The notes: generated by a model not told the origin, from the letters alone. 64,000 nucleotides of DNA from Arthrobacter bussei (GCF_009377195.2 NZ_VJXX01000002.1:124001-188000); one strand, 5' to 3'; positions 16,592-25,563 are shown, numbered from the stretch's first letter. A program made the numbers and translations.

Positions 16592-18373
16592 TCCGCGAGG
16601 CGCACCGTCGGCCACCACCCACGCCTCGCCGCCGCTCGCCTGGCTCGGCCTGACCTCCGGTTCGAGGCGCGGGGTGCGGGCGGGAACCCTCCTCGGCGTC
16701 GGGTCCACCGCCTCGAAGGCGGCTCCGATACGCAGCAGTTCGGCGTCGTCGTAGGCGGTGCCGGCGAAGGTGAGCCCAACGGGCATCTGCAGGTCCGCCG
16801 TGATGCCCATGGGGACGGTGACGGTGGGCAGCCCCAGATGGCGGGGGACGAGGTTCCCGTTGGAGACCCATACGCCGTTCCGCCAGGCGATGTCCGCGGA
16901 CGCGGGGTTCCTGTCGCTGTCCGCGGGTCCGACGTCGGCTGCCGCGGGGAAGACGACGGCGTCCAGGCCGAGCCGGTCCATCCACTGGTCCAGATCGATG
17001 TGCCTCGTCTGCTCGAGACCGCGCAGCCCCTCCTCGACGTGCGGGATGCTCGTCATGCCGACCCCGCCGTTGCGACGGATGTGCTCGGGATATGCCGCGA
17101 TGTCGTCATCGAAGCCGCTGTAGCGGTCCAGTGCGCCGTCGGGCGAGGGGAAGATCAGGGTTCCGTCGACGTCGGCCAGTGACGAGAGCCGTGGGTCGTT
17201 GTTGGCCTGCAGGAAATCGTGCCAGGCCCATGCCGACAGGTCGAGGATCTCGTGACGCAGGTACTCCGGGCTGACGAGCCCTCTGGTCGCGATCGTCGGA
17301 GCGCCGGGCCGGTCGCCCTCGTAGTTGGAGACGACGGGGAAATCGACCTCGACGACCTCGGCGCCTGCCTGCTCGAGGATCCGTCGCGCCCGCTTCCACA
17401 GCTCGATGATCGAACCGCGGGTCGCGATGCGCTGACCCGTGGGTCCTCCGATACCGGGTTCGGGACCGGTGCCGGCGTCGGGATCGGCGTTGATGTACAT
17501 GCGGGGGACACCGAACCGTTTGCCGGCGAGGACGTGCCGTGCCGCTTCGGGAGTCCCGGGATGGAGGTCCGGGTAACTGGGGGGACGGAGTTCGGAAGCC
17601 GGCGGGATGGGGATCCAGGGCTGTACGCGCCAGAAGTCACCCCGGGTCTCGTCGTCGTCGGCGACGATCACCTCGAGGACGTCGAGCATGTCGGCCATGG
17701 TGCGGGTGTGGGGGACGACGACGTCCATGGTCGGCACGAGCGGCCAGTTGCCGCGGACGGAGATGAGGCCGCGGGATGGCGTGTAGGCGCACAGTGCGTT
17801 GTTGGAAGCGGGGGCGCGCCCTGACGACCAGGTCTCCTCGGCGAGGCCGAAGGCGGCGAAGCTCGCAGCGGTGGCAGTCCCGGATCCGTTGGACGATCCG
17901 GAGGCGAACGCAGCAGTGAGGTAGTCGGCGTTGTAGGGGCTTTCGGCGCGACCGTAGACGCCACGCTGCATGCCGCCGTTGGCCATCGGCGGCATGTTGG
18001 TGAGTCCGATCAGCACGGCTCCGCCGGCTCGGAGCCGTCCGATGGTGAAGGCGTCCTGCTGCGCCACGAGGTCCTCGAAGGCGGGAGATCCGGCGGCGAC
18101 GGTGAGCCCCTGCACCTTGTAGCTGTCCTTGGCGGTGTAGGGGATGCCGTCGAGCGGACCGAGGGCCCCGGTACGTGCCCTGCGTCGATCTGACGCACGA
18201 GCGTCGTCGAGGGCCGTGGGATTCATCACGACGACCGAGTTCAGGCGGATGCCGTCCCGGTCGTACGCCTCGATCCGGCGGAGGTAGGCGCTGACGAGTT
18301 CCTCACTCGTCGTCCTGCCGGTGGTGAGTGCGTCCCTGAGCTCGGCGATGCTGGCTTCCACGACGTCGAACAT
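16382..18373 (-). CDS. Amidase-signature family amidohydrolase with antisense-overlapping tail
   Basis: The product has an amidase-signature core: DGIPYTAKDSYKVQG with the catalytic Lys, ASGSSNGSGTATAAS and EETWSSGRAPASNNAL for the Ser/cis-Ser pair, TPSRGLISVRG, and near the end GLPTVTVPMGITADLQMPVG. It hydrolyses an amide in the cytoplasm; there is no signal peptide. The frame has no stop at the usual family end (about residue 590) and runs on for 210 bases antisense to the permease gene, giving a 663-residue prediction whose last ~70 residues are Arg/Gly/His/Asp-rich and not family-like. Its ATG shares one base with the stop of the deiminase gene, so the two are co-translated. A role after agmatine deiminase (N-carbamoylputrescine or similar amide) is inferred. 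Confidence 0.85.
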   Translation of the reverse strand: MFDVVEASIAELRDALTTGRTTSEELVSAYLRRIEAYDRDGIRLNSVVVMNPTALDDARASDRRRARTGALGPLDGIPYTAKDSYKVQGLTVAAGSPAFEDLVAQQDAFTIGRLRAGGAVLIGLTNMPPMANGGMQRGVYGRAESPYNADYLTAAFASGSSNGSGTATAASFAAFGLAEETWSSGRAPASNNALCAYTPSRGLISVRGNWPLVPTMDVVVPHTRTMADMLDVLEVIVADDDETRGDFWRVQPWIPIPPASELRPPSYPDLHPGTPEAARHVLAGKRFGVPRMYINADPDAGTGPEPGIGGPTGQRIATRGSIIELWKRARRILEQAGAEVVEVDFPVVSNYEGDRPGAPTIATRGLVSPEYLRHEILDLSAWAWHDFLQANNDPRLSSLADVDGTLIFPSPDGALDRYSGFDDDIAAYPEHIRRNGGVGMTSIPHVEEGLRGLEQTRHIDLDQWMDRLGLDAVVFPAAADVGPADSDRNPASADIAWRNGVWVSNGNLVPRHLGLPTVTVPMGITADLQMPVGLTFAGTAYDDAELLRIGAAFEAVDPTPRRVPARTPRLEPEVRPSQASGGEAWVVADGAPRGSAQNRVGDEQERDGTGPHRRGDARPSLEGRDAVEPGEAGHDPEVGVVEVAEHHGSGGAGHRCHDRVDTE

Positions 18374-19479
18374 CAGGGCACCGCGCGCGGGTGGGGAGCG
18401 GGCTGCTGCTGGGTGATGCAGTGGATGCCACCGCCGAAGGCGAAGATGTCGCGGGCATCGACCAGTTCCACGGTGCGGTCGGGATAGGCCGCCTGGAGGA
18501 TCCGTCGTGCTTCTGCATCGTTGGGGTCGTCGAAGGCACAGAGGACGACGACGCCGTTGGCGACATAGTGGTTGATGTACGACCAGTCGACGAAGCCGTC
18601 CTCCTCCTCGATGACGGTAGGAGCGGGAACGTCGACGATCGTCAGGGGTGATCCGTCCGCGTCGACAGCCGCTTCGAGGACGGAGCGCAGGAATCGGGTG
18701 ACGGGGTGGTCGGGGTGGTCGGGGTCGTCCTGGCGGTGCAGCAGGAGTGTGCCGGTCGGCGTGAAGCTCGCGACGATGTCGACATGCCCCCGCGTGCCGA
18801 ACTCCTCGTAGTCGCGGCTGAGGCCCCGTGGGAGCCAGATCGCGTGCCGTATTCCGAGCTGGGCATGGACCTCGGCTTCCACGCTCGCCCGGGTGGCGTC
18901 GGGGTTCCGTCCGGGGTCGAGCTGCACCGTCTCGGTGAGCAGGACGGTACCGCGGCCGTCGATGTGGAAGCCACCTCCTTCGTTGACCAGGACGCTGCTG
19001 GTCGATCCCACGCCGGCGAGCTCGGTGACGCGCCGTCCGACCTGTTCGTCCTTGCCCCACTCGGCCCAGGACTGCGCTCCCCAGCCGTTGAAGATCCAGT
19101 CGATACCGTGGACCGATCCGTCGGGCCTGTGGGCGAAGGTGGGTCCGGAGTCCCGGAGCCAGGCGTCATCGAGCGGAACCGCGTGCACGGCGATGGCGTG
19201 GCCGAGCATGGTCCGTGCGGTGTCGACGTCTGCCGGGTCGGCCAGGACGGCGACGGGTTCGTAGCGGGCGATGGTGCGGGCGACGCGGGTCCACGCTGCG
19301 CGGGCGCGGCCCAGGGTCTGTGATCCGGCCCGCCCGAAGGTGTCGTTCGAGGGCGGGAAAGCCATCCAGGTCCGTTCGTGCGGTGCCCACTCCGGGGGCA
19401 TCGTCGTCGTGGGCGCGCCCGCCCGATCAGGCCATGCGTCCGTCGCCGTGTCGGGGGCGGCGGTTCCTGAGCTGTTCAT
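18373..19479 (-). CDS. aguA: Agmatine deiminase family protein
   Basis: The 368-residue product is a peptidylarginine-deiminase-type guanidine hydrolase. Key elements are in place: PPEWAPHERTWMAFP at the start, DDAWLRDSGPTF, NEGGGFHIDGRGTVLLTE, RGHVDIVASF with the catalytic His, and GGGIHCITQQQP with nucleophile Cys354. Agmatine deiminase turns agmatine into N-carbamoylputrescine and ammonia. The gene lies between an APC permease and an amidase in the same direction, consistent with uptake and stepwise breakdown of agmatine or a related guanidino compound. A close relative acting on another guanidine cannot be excluded. Confidence 0.9.
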   Translation of the reverse strand: MNSSGTAAPDTATDAWPDRAGAPTTTMPPEWAPHERTWMAFPPSNDTFGRAGSQTLGRARAAWTRVARTIARYEPVAVLADPADVDTARTMLGHAIAVHAVPLDDAWLRDSGPTFAHRPDGSVHGIDWIFNGWGAQSWAEWGKDEQVGRRVTELAGVGSTSSVLVNEGGGFHIDGRGTVLLTETVQLDPGRNPDATRASVEAEVHAQLGIRHAIWLPRGLSRDYEEFGTRGHVDIVASFTPTGTLLLHRQDDPDHPDHPVTRFLRSVLEAAVDADGSPLTIVDVPAPTVIEEEDGFVDWSYINHYVANGVVVLCAFDDPNDAEARRILQAAYPDRTVELVDARDIFAFGGGIHCITQQQPAPHPRAVP

Positions 19480-19566
19480 GATTCCTTGCTTCCGTGGTGT
19501 GGGTCGGTGGTCGTCGCCGTCGGGTGCGCGGTCACTCGGGGATGACGAGCGCCGACGACTCCTCGG

Positions 19567-21081
19567 TCAAGGTGCGCCCGTTGAAGAACTCCGGATTCCG
19601 GCCCGGAAGATCAGCATGATGACGGCGCCGGCAACGAGGATGCCGATGCCGATCACGAAGACGAGACCCACGCCGAAGAGCTCTGATCCGCTGCCGAAAG
19701 CGGGGTCCCAGCTGTCGATGGCGGTCTGCAGGAACACGACGATTAGGCCCAGTCCGCCGAGGAGTGGGGCGAGGAACCTGAAGAGGATGTTCCTCGTGCT
19801 GGTGAACAGGGAGGCCCGGAAGTACCAGACGCATGCCAGCGCCGTCAGGCCGTAGTAGAAGCAGATCATCAGCCCGAGAGCCTGGATCGTGTCGTTGAGG
19901 ACGTTCTCGCTGATGATGCGCATCAGGACGTAGAAGCCGCCGGACAGGACGCCGGCGAAGATCGTGGCGTACACGGGGGAATTCGTGGTCGGGCTGACCG
20001 ATCCGAACCTCGCAGGAAGGGCCTTGTAGTAGCCCATGGCGAGCAGGGTGCGCGCGGGGGACACGAAGGTCGACTGCAGCGACGCGCCGCAGCTCGAGAG
20101 GACGGCCAGTGAGAGCAGGATCGCGAAGGGACCCATGACGGGTGCCGCGAGGGACGTGAAGACGTTCTCGGAGTTGTCCGGGTTGTTGAGGCCGAGGCCT
20201 GTGTCCCCGGTCCCGGCGAACATGATCGTGGCGATGGAGCCGATCAGGTAGATCGCGAGGATGACGGCCGCAGCGATCGTCGCGGCCAGCCCCGAGGTGC
20301 GCCGCCCATTGGTGGCTTCCTCACTGACGGTCAGGCAGACGTCCCACCCCCAGAAGGCGAAGATCGACAGGGACAGACCGGCCGCGAACGCGGAGAAGCT
20401 CTCGATACCGAGCGGGTTGAACCATTCCCAGCTGAAAGCCAGTCCTGAGGCCTGACCGGCAGCGATGCGGCCGAAGGCCTGGATGGTGTACCAGGCAAGG
20501 ACGAGGAGCTGGAATCCCACGAGGACGTACTGCACGGACTTCGTGGTGCGGATGCCACGGCAGGACACCCAGACGGCGATGGCCATGAACGCCAGGCACG
20601 TGACGATGTTGACGGCCTTGTTGGTCGTCAGGTCGGCGAGGGACGCACTGCCCGTGAGCTGTGCGAGGAACAGATAGAAGAAATCGACGGCGACGCCCGC
20701 GAGATTGGAGAGCACGATGATGTTGGCAGCGAGCAGGCCCCAACCACCCATCCACCCCACGAACGGCCCGAAGGCCTTCGTGACCCAGGTGAAGGTGGTG
20801 CCGCTGTCGGGGGAGTCGGCGTTGAGTTCCTTGTAGGCGAGGGCGACCAGGAACATCGGGATGAACCCGACGATGAAGATCGCGGGGAGGTGGACGCCGA
20901 TCTCGGCCACGGTGAGACCTAGCGTGCTGGTGAGGACATAGGCGGGAGCGATCGTCGAGATCCCGATGACGACGATCGCGAGCAGGCCGAGCTGGCCCCG
21001 GGCCAGACCCTTGGGGGACAGGGATGGGGTGTCTCTCGACGTGGGTACGGTGCTGGTCGCTCCGGTGCCGGGCATTCTCAT
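19567..21081 (-). CDS. APC-superfamily amino acid/polyamine permease, probable C-terminal frameshift
   Basis: The 504-residue membrane protein has about 12 spans and APC features: GLLAIVVIGISTIAPAYVL, PDSGTTFTWVTKAFGPFVGW, ANIIVLSNLAGVAVDFFY, SLSIFAFWGWDVCLTVSEE and FVSPARTLLAMGYYKALP. It probably imports agmatine, a polyamine or an amino acid for the adjacent deiminase. The encoded tail IRSSSTGAP is not family-like, while another frame over 19532-19600 encodes NPEFFNGRTLTEESSALVIP, the tail expected for this family; one missing base in a C-run near 19602 would explain it. The ATG is preceded by GAAGAGG. Confidence 0.88.
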   Translation of the reverse strand: MRMPGTGATSTVPTSRDTPSLSPKGLARGQLGLLAIVVIGISTIAPAYVLTSTLGLTVAEIGVHLPAIFIVGFIPMFLVALAYKELNADSPDSGTTFTWVTKAFGPFVGWMGGWGLLAANIIVLSNLAGVAVDFFYLFLAQLTGSASLADLTTNKAVNIVTCLAFMAIAVWVSCRGIRTTKSVQYVLVGFQLLVLAWYTIQAFGRIAAGQASGLAFSWEWFNPLGIESFSAFAAGLSLSIFAFWGWDVCLTVSEEATNGRRTSGLAATIAAAVILAIYLIGSIATIMFAGTGDTGLGLNNPDNSENVFTSLAAPVMGPFAILLSLAVLSSCGASLQSTFVSPARTLLAMGYYKALPARFGSVSPTTNSPVYATIFAGVLSGGFYVLMRIISENVLNDTIQALGLMICFYYGLTALACVWYFRASLFTSTRNILFRFLAPLLGGLGLIVVFLQTAIDSWDPAFGSGSELFGVGLVFVIGIGILVAGAVIMLIFRAGIRSSSTGAP

Positions 21082-21277
21082 GGTGTGCCTCTTCTGACGG
21101 GCGGAGGGTCGTCGTTGACCCGTCCGCGGGAGGTGATGGATGCTGCATCCCTGAGGCGCGGTGACGAGCCTCGGAGGTCGGGGACAGAGCAGATCGTGCT
21201 TCGTCGTCGACCGGACCGTGCGGTCAGGCGTGTGCGCCGACTGCCCGGGAGGACAGCGCGCCCACAACGTGGTCGAT

Positions 21278-21344
21278 GGTGCACATGGTGCACATGGTGT
21301 CCTCGGTGGTCATGACGAACGCCACAAAATGAATGATGTTCATT
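21278..21344. promoter_or_regulatory. Direct repeats and palindrome upstream of the permease operon
   Basis: In the 582-bp region between the permease (minus) and the XRE regulator (plus), GGTGCACAT occurs twice in tandem followed by a third partial copy (21278-21299), and AATGAA-N5-TTCATT forms a perfect palindrome at 21328-21344 in an unusually AT-rich patch. They look like regulator-binding sites. Elsewhere in this interval I see a small hairpin (21138-21150) and no convincing gene. Confidence 0.4.
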
Positions 21345-21663
21345 ATTTCTGGATCACTGTAGAGGACCTGGTCGATCCGGCACAAGCCCTCCGGCAAGAC
21401 ACGGCCGATGTCCTGCTCGCCGTGGGCATCACGCAGGGCACGGCGAGACCGTCGAGAGAGGGACAGTGCCGGCTCGGGGGAGCAGGTGCCCGGCTCGGAT
21501 TCTTGATGGTCGGCACGCGAGGGGCCGGTGGTCGAGGGGAGCACCCCGAGCGTTGCTGCTCGTGGAGCCTGGTGCGAACTTCACTCAGGGGTGGTCTGAC
21601 AGGCCATGGATAACCGGCGGTCCACAGGATAGACAGAAGGCTCACCCACAACGGAGGTACAGC

Positions 21664-22503
21664 ATGATCGATCGTGACGGTCTGGGCTCGTTCCTGAGAC
21701 ATCGGCGTGAATCCCTCCAGCCGGAGGACGTGGGACTCATCCGGGGTCAGCGGCGGAGGACCACCGGCCTGCGGAGGGAGGAAGTGGCCGGACTGTGCCA
21801 CATGTCCACCGACTACTACGCCCGCCTCGAACGCGGCACCGGCCCGCACCCCTCCGAGCAGATGGTGACCTCCATTGCGCAGGGTCTCCACCTGACCCTT
21901 GGAGAGCGGGATCACCTGTTCCGCCTCGCCGGGTACACCCCACCTCAGCGTGGCACCACCAGTGAGTTCGTCAGTCCGGGACTGCTACGGATACTCGACC
22001 GCCTCGCGGACACTCCCGCCGAGATCATCACCGAGGTAGGGGACACCCTCCGGCAGACGCCGCTCGGCCTGGCGCTGTTCGGTGACGCGTCGCACCGCAC
22101 AGGTCCCGACCGGAGCATCGGCTACCGGTGGTTCACCGACCCTACGGCCAGGGAAGCCTACCCGCCGGAGGAACGCGAGCAGCTGTCCCGCGTCTACGCT
22201 TCGGGTCTGCGCCAACTCGTCGCCCTCCGCGGACCGGGCTCGCGGGCAGCCGAGCTTGCCGCGCTTCTCCAGCACAACGCAGACTTCCGGAGCATCTGGG
22301 ACACCCAGGAAGTCGGGGTGCAGCCACCCGAGGTCAAACGCTTCCTCCATCCGACGGTCGGCCGGCTGGCTCTGAACTGCCAGACCCTGCTCGATCCGGA
22401 CCAGTCCCATCGCCTCCTCGTCTACACCGCGGTTCCCGGCAGTGACAGCCACCAGAAGCTGCACCTGCTCTCTGTCATCGGGACGCAGACCATCAGCTCC
22501 TGA
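21664..22503 (+). CDS. XRE-family regulator with MmyB-like ligand-binding domain
   Basis: The 279-residue product has an N-terminal helix-turn-helix (LGSFLRHRRESLQPEDVGL, RRTTGLRREEVAGLCHMSTDYYARLERG, residues ~7-75) and a C-terminal MmyB-like PAS-type domain (TPLGLALFGDASH, RSIGYRWFTDPTARE, LLQHNADFRSIWD, FLHPTVGRLALNCQTLL). In Streptomyces and relatives these regulators sit beside an SDR gene and bind fatty-acid-like ligands. The ATG has a GGAGG site (21652-21656). The SDR directly downstream in the same direction is its likely target. Confidence 0.92.
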   Translation: MIDRDGLGSFLRHRRESLQPEDVGLIRGQRRRTTGLRREEVAGLCHMSTDYYARLERGTGPHPSEQMVTSIAQGLHLTLGERDHLFRLAGYTPPQRGTTSEFVSPGLLRILDRLADTPAEIITEVGDTLRQTPLGLALFGDASHRTGPDRSIGYRWFTDPTAREAYPPEEREQLSRVYASGLRQLVALRGPGSRAAELAALLQHNADFRSIWDTQEVGVQPPEVKRFLHPTVGRLALNCQTLLDPDQSHRLLVYTAVPGSDSHQKLHLLSVIGTQTISS

Positions 22504-22635
22504 CCATGGCCAGTCCACCAGCCACTGTTTCCAGATCCACGGATCGACAGGTCCTCGATGTCACGGAGCAACCGGTGAACCATGGGAACAGGCACCGCAT
22601 CCGGCGACCACGAACCCCGAACGAAGGAACACCCC

Positions 22636-23565
22636 ATGCCGCACAGCTACGACCTCACCATCCCCGATCTGACCGGCAGACTCGCGATCGTCACCGGTGC
22701 GAGCGACGGTATCGGCGCCGTCATCGCATCGCGGCTGGCCGCCGCTGGAGCGGAGGTCATCATGCCCGTCCGCAACCAGGCCAAAGGCGATGCGGCAGCG
22801 CTGCGCATCCGGGCCGCCGTCGACGGCGCCAGGGTCAGCACCCGGCCCCTGGACCTGTCATCCCTGAGCTCCGTCATGTCCCTGACGGCCGCACTCGTGG
22901 CAGAGGGCCGCGCGATCAACATCCTGATCAACAATGCCGGTGTCATGCAGCCACCCACCCGGCAGGTGACGCGCGACGGATTCGAGCTGCAGTGGGGCAC
23001 CAACCACCTCGGCCACTTCGCCCTGACCCTGGGCCTGCTGCCGCTTCTGCGCGAAGGCCGGGCCCGTGTCACCCACCAGACGAGCGTGGCCGCCCGGAAG
23101 GGCGACATGAACTGGGGAGACCTGAACTACGAGCAGAGTTACGACGTCATGAAGGCGTACTCCGGTTCGAAGATCGCCGTCGGGCTGTTCGCGCGCGAGC
23201 TCGATGCCAGGAGCCGCGCGAACGGGTGGGGTATCAGCAGCAACCTCTCGCACCCCGGCATCTCGCCGACGAACCTCCTGGCCGCACAGCCCGCGATGGG
23301 CCGCGACCGGATGCCCGCGGCGCGTCGTCTCATCGGGATCCTCTCCCGGATCGGACTTGCGGGCACCCCGGACAGTGCCGCACTGCCGGCACTGATGGCG
23401 GCGACCGACCCTGACTACGGGGGAGATCAGTTCTTCGGGCCCAAGCGCACCGCCGGGGGACCGCCGGCCCTGCAGGGGTTCTGGGCACCCCTGCGCGACA
23501 TGGACGACGCACGCCGCCTCTGGGAAGCATCGGAACAGCTCGTCGGGACACGAGCGAACTCCTGA
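22636..23565 (+). CDS. SDR-family oxidoreductase
   Basis: The 309-residue product is an extended-tail classical SDR of the retinol-dehydrogenase/WWOX-like type: [59 protein letters not shown], and [16 protein letters not shown] with the catalytic Tyr and Lys, followed by [10 protein letters not shown]. The basic residue after the second strand (PVRNQAKG) suggests NADP(H). It follows the XRE/MmyB regulator by 132 bp and is probably controlled by it. The ATG giving MPHSYDL was chosen for an AAGGA site 11 bases upstream. Physiological substrate unknown. Confidence 0.9.
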   Translation: MPHSYDLTIPDLTGRLAIVTGASDGIGAVIASRLAAAGAEVIMPVRNQAKGDAAALRIRAAVDGARVSTRPLDLSSLSSVMSLTAALVAEGRAINILINNAGVMQPPTRQVTRDGFELQWGTNHLGHFALTLGLLPLLREGRARVTHQTSVAARKGDMNWGDLNYEQSYDVMKAYSGSKIAVGLFARELDARSRANGWGISSNLSHPGISPTNLLAAQPAMGRDRMPAARRLIGILSRIGLAGTPDSAALPALMAATDPDYGGDQFFGPKRTAGGPPALQGFWAPLRDMDDARRLWEASEQLVGTRANS

Positions 23566-23826
23566 GCGCGGTCCCGGCAACGCTGCCTGATCAGTAGGCA
23601 CATCATCCTCGGCCGACATCACTGGGCTGATCATGAACCCTGACGGATCGCACGGTGCACTGCTTTCGACCTCGAGTCGGCGACGCGTGAACCCTGATCG
23701 CACCACGACTGAGCAACTCGCCGGGGATGGGGCGGCAGGAGCTGCGTCCTGTGAGCTCGCTGCAGATCCACTGCTGTACGACGGGGGGTCCGGACAGTCT
23801 CGAAGAGGGGTGATCGGGAACTCTAG

Positions 23827-23855
23827 TTGACATAATGTAGATTATCGGCAAATTA
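23827..23855 (+). promoter_or_regulatory. Consensus-like promoter and palindrome with no gene behind it
   Basis: TTGACA (23827-23832), 17 bases and AAATTA (23850-23855) resemble a strong promoter, and ATAAT-GTAG-ATTAT (23832-23845) is a perfect palindrome inside it. It is the only AT-rich patch in the 409-bp interval 23566-23974. The downstream genes point the other way, so either a small RNA or an unrecognised short gene starts here or the match is accidental. Nothing else is supported in this interval. Confidence 0.3.
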
Positions 23856-23974
23856 GTAGTTGTTCTGAGACGGGATCATCCGGTTCCTGAAAGTCTTGCC
23901 CGCACCGGTGCGAGACCTGCGGGCTACGGCATCATCGGTCGTTGACCGTGGGCTCTGGAAGCGCCACAAATGAT

Positions 23975-24532
23975 CTACGGAAGCGGATCGAGAAGTGCAG
24001 AGGTCAGGGTCGCGCTCAGGCCGGGCGGAACATCCACGTCCGCGCCCAGCGCCTGCAGGACGCGGCTGAGGTAGTTACGGGCGGCCGCCGCAAGAGCGAT
24101 CTCCACGATCTCCGGGTCCGTGAACCCCTCGGCGCGCAGGGCGAGTGCGTCGGCGTCGGTCATCGACGCCGACTCGGTGCTCATCTTCTCGGCGAAGATC
24201 ATCATCGCCACCTCAGGAGACGACAGGCCCGCCGTGCGGTAGTCGCGGGCAATGGCCGTCAGTTCCTCCTCGCCGATGTAGGGCAACGCCTTCCGGCCGT
24301 GCGCGAGCCGACAATGCCTGCTTCCGATACCCAGAGCCGCAGCGAGCGTCACCAGCTCGTATCTCCGGGGGTCCATCGAACCGGCGATGGCGCGGATCAG
24401 TCCCTCCCACGCACGGTAGGCAAGGACCTTGGTGTGCGCCGCGACGTAGCCGAGGGAACCGGCATCCTCGCCATAGATGGCAGCGATCTCGCCCGTCGCC
24501 TCGCTCTCGGACACCTGCTCGAGAATGCTCAC
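23975..24532 (-). CDS. Carboxymuconolactone decarboxylase / AhpD-like protein
   Basis: The 185-residue product is helical with an AhpD-like core: PRRYELVTLAAALGIGSRHCRLAHGRKAL, then AGLSSPEVAMMIFAEKMSTE and GFTDPEIVEIALAAAARNYLSRVL, giving two copies of the helical hairpin. The family includes alkylhydroperoxidase AhpD with a CxxC redox pair; here the first cysteine is replaced by Ser (SRHCRLAH), leaving one thiol and the His. A peroxidase role is therefore doubtful. Translation starts at GTG, supported by AGGAGG seven bases upstream. Confidence 0.85.
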   Translation of the reverse strand: MSILEQVSESEATGEIAAIYGEDAGSLGYVAAHTKVLAYRAWEGLIRAIAGSMDPRRYELVTLAAALGIGSRHCRLAHGRKALPYIGEEELTAIARDYRTAGLSSPEVAMMIFAEKMSTESASMTDADALALRAEGFTDPEIVEIALAAAARNYLSRVLQALGADVDVPPGLSATLTSALLDPLP

Positions 24533-24641
24533 TGTCGGACCTCCTGCAGTACGTCGGGCTTCCAGTATCGGGCGTCGGAGAACGGCAGACCAGAGCAGGC
24601 GGCACCGGTGAGCGCTTCCCGCGCCGTCGCCGACTCCCCGA

Positions 24642-25292
24642 TCAAGGTCGGGCGGGTTGCCAGCCGGAGAGGTCGAGGACCCGGTCCGCACGGTCACGGG
24701 TCGCAGCGACGAGGTCGGCATTGGGTTCATCGACGCGGCGCACCCATTCCTCGGCAGCCGCGGGCGTCTTGCCGAACAGGACGTGGCGGGCGATGAGCCG
24801 CGCACGGCGTACGTCGGGGTCGACGTCGATGAACCAGACCTCGTCGAGGCGGTCCCGAGCCTCCCGCCAGCCGGGGGCATCGAGCAGCAGGTAGTTCCCC
24901 TCGGTGACGATCAGGGTCGACGACGGCGGTACCGGCAGTGCGTTCGCCAGGGGCTGCTCGAGGGTGCGCTCGAAAGCCGGTGCATACAGGACGTGGTCCG
25001 GGCGTCCGTGCAGCCGGGAGAGAAGCGCTGCGTAGCCGTGGGCGTCGAAGGTCTCGGGCGTGCCCTTCCGGTCGAGCAACCCGAGGGTGCGCAGAGCCTG
25101 ATCGGCGAGGTGGAACCCGTCCATGGGTACCGAGGCGTATGCGGCGGTGTCGAGGCCGACAACGGCCTCTGCCACGGTCGACTTCCCGGCGCCCGGCGCC
25201 CCGACGATGCCGAGCAGGAAGCGACTGCCGTCGGTGGCCCGCGGAAGCAGTGCCGCCAGCTGGCGGGGGTCCGAGACAGGCGTGACGATCAT
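24642..25292 (-). CDS. P-loop nucleoside/nucleotide kinase-family protein (uridine kinase-like)
   Basis: The 216-residue product has Walker A GAPGAGKSTVAEAV, the PMDGFHLADQALRTLG motif typical of the uridine kinase/pantothenate kinase clan, TLIVTEGNYLLLD, and lid residues in DVRRARLIARHVLFGKTPAAAEEWV. It transfers phosphate from ATP to a small molecule, perhaps a nucleoside, fructose-like sugar or pantothenate; homologues are often just named nucleoside/nucleotide kinase family. It lies 109 bp upstream of the AhpD-like gene, same direction. A 12-bp tandem repeat sits in its leader. Confidence 0.88.
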   Translation of the reverse strand: MIVTPVSDPRQLAALLPRATDGSRFLLGIVGAPGAGKSTVAEAVVGLDTAAYASVPMDGFHLADQALRTLGLLDRKGTPETFDAHGYAALLSRLHGRPDHVLYAPAFERTLEQPLANALPVPPSSTLIVTEGNYLLLDAPGWREARDRLDEVWFIDVDPDVRRARLIARHVLFGKTPAAAEEWVRRVDEPNADLVAATRDRADRVLDLSGWQPARP

Positions 25293-25305
25293 CGTGCGCA
25301 GCGTC

Positions 25306-25337
25306 GCGGGATGAGGCGCGGGATGAGGCGCGGGATG
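25306..25337. repeat. 12-bp tandem repeat upstream of the kinase gene
   Basis: GCGGGATGAGGC occurs 2.7 times in tandem (25306-25317, 25318-25329, partial 25330-25337), 14 bases upstream of the kinase start codon on the minus strand. Copy number could vary and change leader length. The rest of the 25293-25563 gap shows no gene. Confidence 0.85.
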
Positions 25338-25563
25338 GTCGGACCTAGCCGGTCAGCATCGATGGTCATGACAGGAGATTCTGCACCACGTGCGCCTGGA
25401 CGCCCTCCGGCTGCACGGGGTCGACCGGCGATTCCGGTTCGTCGTGGTCGGCCAAAGGGCGGAAGGGCCGGCGGTCGGCCACGACCATCAGCGTCCTGGA
25501 CAGCGCCTGACGCCTCCCCCTGTCCAGGTCCCGGCAGCGGTCGGACCAACGGTCGGAACGGGC

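Noticed and set aside
21161..21613. Open frame of 150 codons upstream of the XRE regulator
   Set aside because: No family features, no ribosome binding site, and it overlaps the likely operator region; a GC-rich by-product.
23603..23851. Short open frames on both strands after the SDR gene
   Set aside because: Low-complexity composition, no recognisable motif, and no start signal.
10709..23909. Identical 16-bp segment TCTTGCCCGCACCGGT at 10709-10724 and 23894-23909
   Set aside because: At this GC content a few exact 16-mers are expected by chance in 64 kb, and the flanks share nothing.
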